Made by a program: the position numbers and the translations under genes
DNA from: Bacteroidota bacterium
Lineage (GTDB): Bacteria > Bacteroidota > Bacteroidia > Flavobacteriales_F > PHOS-HE28
Direction of reading: 5' to 3'
Length of the DNA stretch: 7,429 nt
Assembly: GCA_023430325.1 (NCBI GenBank)
Contig: JAEZAU010000206.1
Coordinates: 1-7,429 of the forward strand
Shown: positions 6,680 to 7,429 of the stretch, piece after piece
How the letters are laid out: the number at the start of each line of letters is the position of its first letter
Numbering within the stretch: the first letter of the stretch is position 1
The notes under the pieces: generated by a model
Seen by the model: only the letters and a program-made list of their open reading frames with translations
Databases searched by the model: none
Told to the model about the DNA's origin: nothing

Positions 6680-7429
6680 TCTCATCGATCGCCATGGCCG
6701 CACCCATCGCAGCCTTCGGATCAGCGTCATTGATAAGTGCGATCTGCGCTGCACCTATTGCATGCCGCATGATCAAACGTTCCTTCCGAAACATCAGTTG
6801 ATGTCACGTGAAGAGATCCTGCAGCTTGCACGCATCTTCGTGGAGGAACACGGCATCACGAAGATCAGGATCACCGGTGGAGAGCCTTTGGTACGACAGG
6901 ATGTGTCGGAGATCGTCGGGGATCTCGCCAGACTGCCTGCAAAACTCGGGTTGACCACAAATGCCTTATCGCTTCACAAATACATCGATCCGTTGTGGGA
7001 TGCTGGATTGCGCAACATCAACGTCAGCCTGGACACCTTGGATCCGCAGCGATTTCTGGAGATCGCCCGGCGTGATGGACTTCCGCAGGTCATCCGGAAT
7101 ATCGAATTGGCATTGAACAAAGGTTTCCGGATCAAGATCAACATGGTGGTGATGCGTGGCATCAACGACGATGAGATCCTGAAGCTCGTGAGCATGACGA
7201 AGGACCATGATCTGCACGTACGGTTCATCGAGTTCATGCCTTTCGCTGGAAATGGCTGGGGGCGCGAAAAGGTGTTCACCTATGCGGAAATGCTTGCGGT
7301 GATCGCAGGGGAACTTCCGATCGAAAAGTTGAAGGATGATCCGCATAGTACCGCGAAGGCCTATCGCGTGATCGGCTGGCGTGGCACGTTCGCCGTGATC
7401 AGCACCGTGACAGAACCTTTCTGTGGCGA
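6666..7429 (+). CDS. moaA: GTP 3',8-cyclase MoaA (molybdopterin synthesis), 3'-truncated by the window edge
   Basis: Radical SAM enzyme that rearranges GTP to 3',8-cyclo-7,8-dihydro-GTP, the first step of molybdenum cofactor synthesis, in the cytosol. 254 complete codons of an expected 320-330 are visible. The start RSLRISVIDKCDLRCTYCMP carries the SAM cluster motif CX3CX2C at Cys25, Cys29 and Cys32. ITKIRITGGEPLVR is the SAM-binding GGEP region; NVSLDTLDPQRF, KINMVVMRGINDDEI and RFIEFMPFAGNGW follow in the expected order. The window stops just after TEPFCG, the first cysteine of the second, GTP-binding 4Fe-4S cluster; the remaining cysteines and the C-terminal GG lie outside. The ATG at 6666 overlaps the ligase stop by 14 bases in another frame, suggesting translational coupling. 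Other moa, moe or molybdoenzyme genes are not in view and may lie to the right. Confidence 0.95.
   Translation, partial: MPHADLIDRHGRTHRSLRISVIDKCDLRCTYCMPHDQTFLPKHQLMSREEILQLARIFVEEHGITKIRITGGEPLVRQDVSEIVGDLARLPAKLGLTTNALSLHKYIDPLWDAGLRNINVSLDTLDPQRFLEIARRDGLPQVIRNIELALNKGFRIKINMVVMRGINDDEILKLVSMTKDHDLHVRFIEFMPFAGNGWGREKVFTYAEMLAVIAGELPIEKLKDDPHSTAKAYRVIGWRGTFAVISTVTEPFCG

Noticed and set aside
1..7429. CRISPR arrays, insertion sequences, phage genes, tRNA or rRNA
   Set aside because: No regularly spaced direct repeats, transposase motifs or cloverleaf/rRNA patterns were seen, and nearly all sequence is occupied by recognisable housekeeping genes.

Overview
The window looks like a compact chromosomal segment of a Bacteroidota bacterium, most likely a Flavobacteriales-like lineage with unusually high GC. 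The reasons are the family types (a DUF4271 membrane protein directly followed by a Bacteroidota-style HemD; a Bacteroidota-type O-antigen ligase with its own periplasmic-loop motifs), the lack of clear Shine-Dalgarno sequences in front of most genes, and TAnnTTTG-type -7 promoter elements in the one divergent intergenic region. The assignment rests on protein patterns read by eye, not on a database search. I see no mobile element, CRISPR array, tRNA or rRNA, and no gap longer than about 110 bases without a gene.

Layout. Minus strand, 1-1109: most of a glutaryl-CoA dehydrogenase (acyl-CoA dehydrogenase family), whose C-terminus lies off the left edge. A short divergent promoter region follows (about 1110-1194). 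All other genes are on the plus strand: a DUF4271 membrane protein (1195-1866), hemD (TTG start, 1879-2628), rnpA (2731-3138), yidD (overlapping rnpA, 3125-3355), a signal-peptide-bearing S41/CtpA-type protease (3357-5045), an O-antigen ligase/polymerase-like membrane protein (5063-6679), and a 3'-truncated moaA (6666-7429) overlapping it.

The plus-strand genes are tightly packed (gaps of 12, 102, 1 and 17 bases; overlaps of 14 and 14), so they could form one long transcript or a few nested ones. They cover tetrapyrrole synthesis, tRNA 5' maturation, membrane protein insertion, periplasmic proteolysis, surface polysaccharide assembly and molybdopterin synthesis. This looks like a housekeeping cluster kept together by compaction, not a dedicated pathway.

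The most unusual signal is a nearly perfect 20-bp hairpin with a 3-base loop and a following T-run (5211-5253). It looks like an intrinsic terminator but sits inside the O-antigen ligase coding sequence. Other structures worth checking are a 12-bp perfect palindrome between hemD and rnpA, three 8-bp palindromes in the divergent promoter region, an in-frame arrangement of the DUF4271 gene and hemD separated by a single stop codon, and a strong excess of GATC/CGATCG. I did not find a convincing new multi-gene system; the genes themselves belong to known families.
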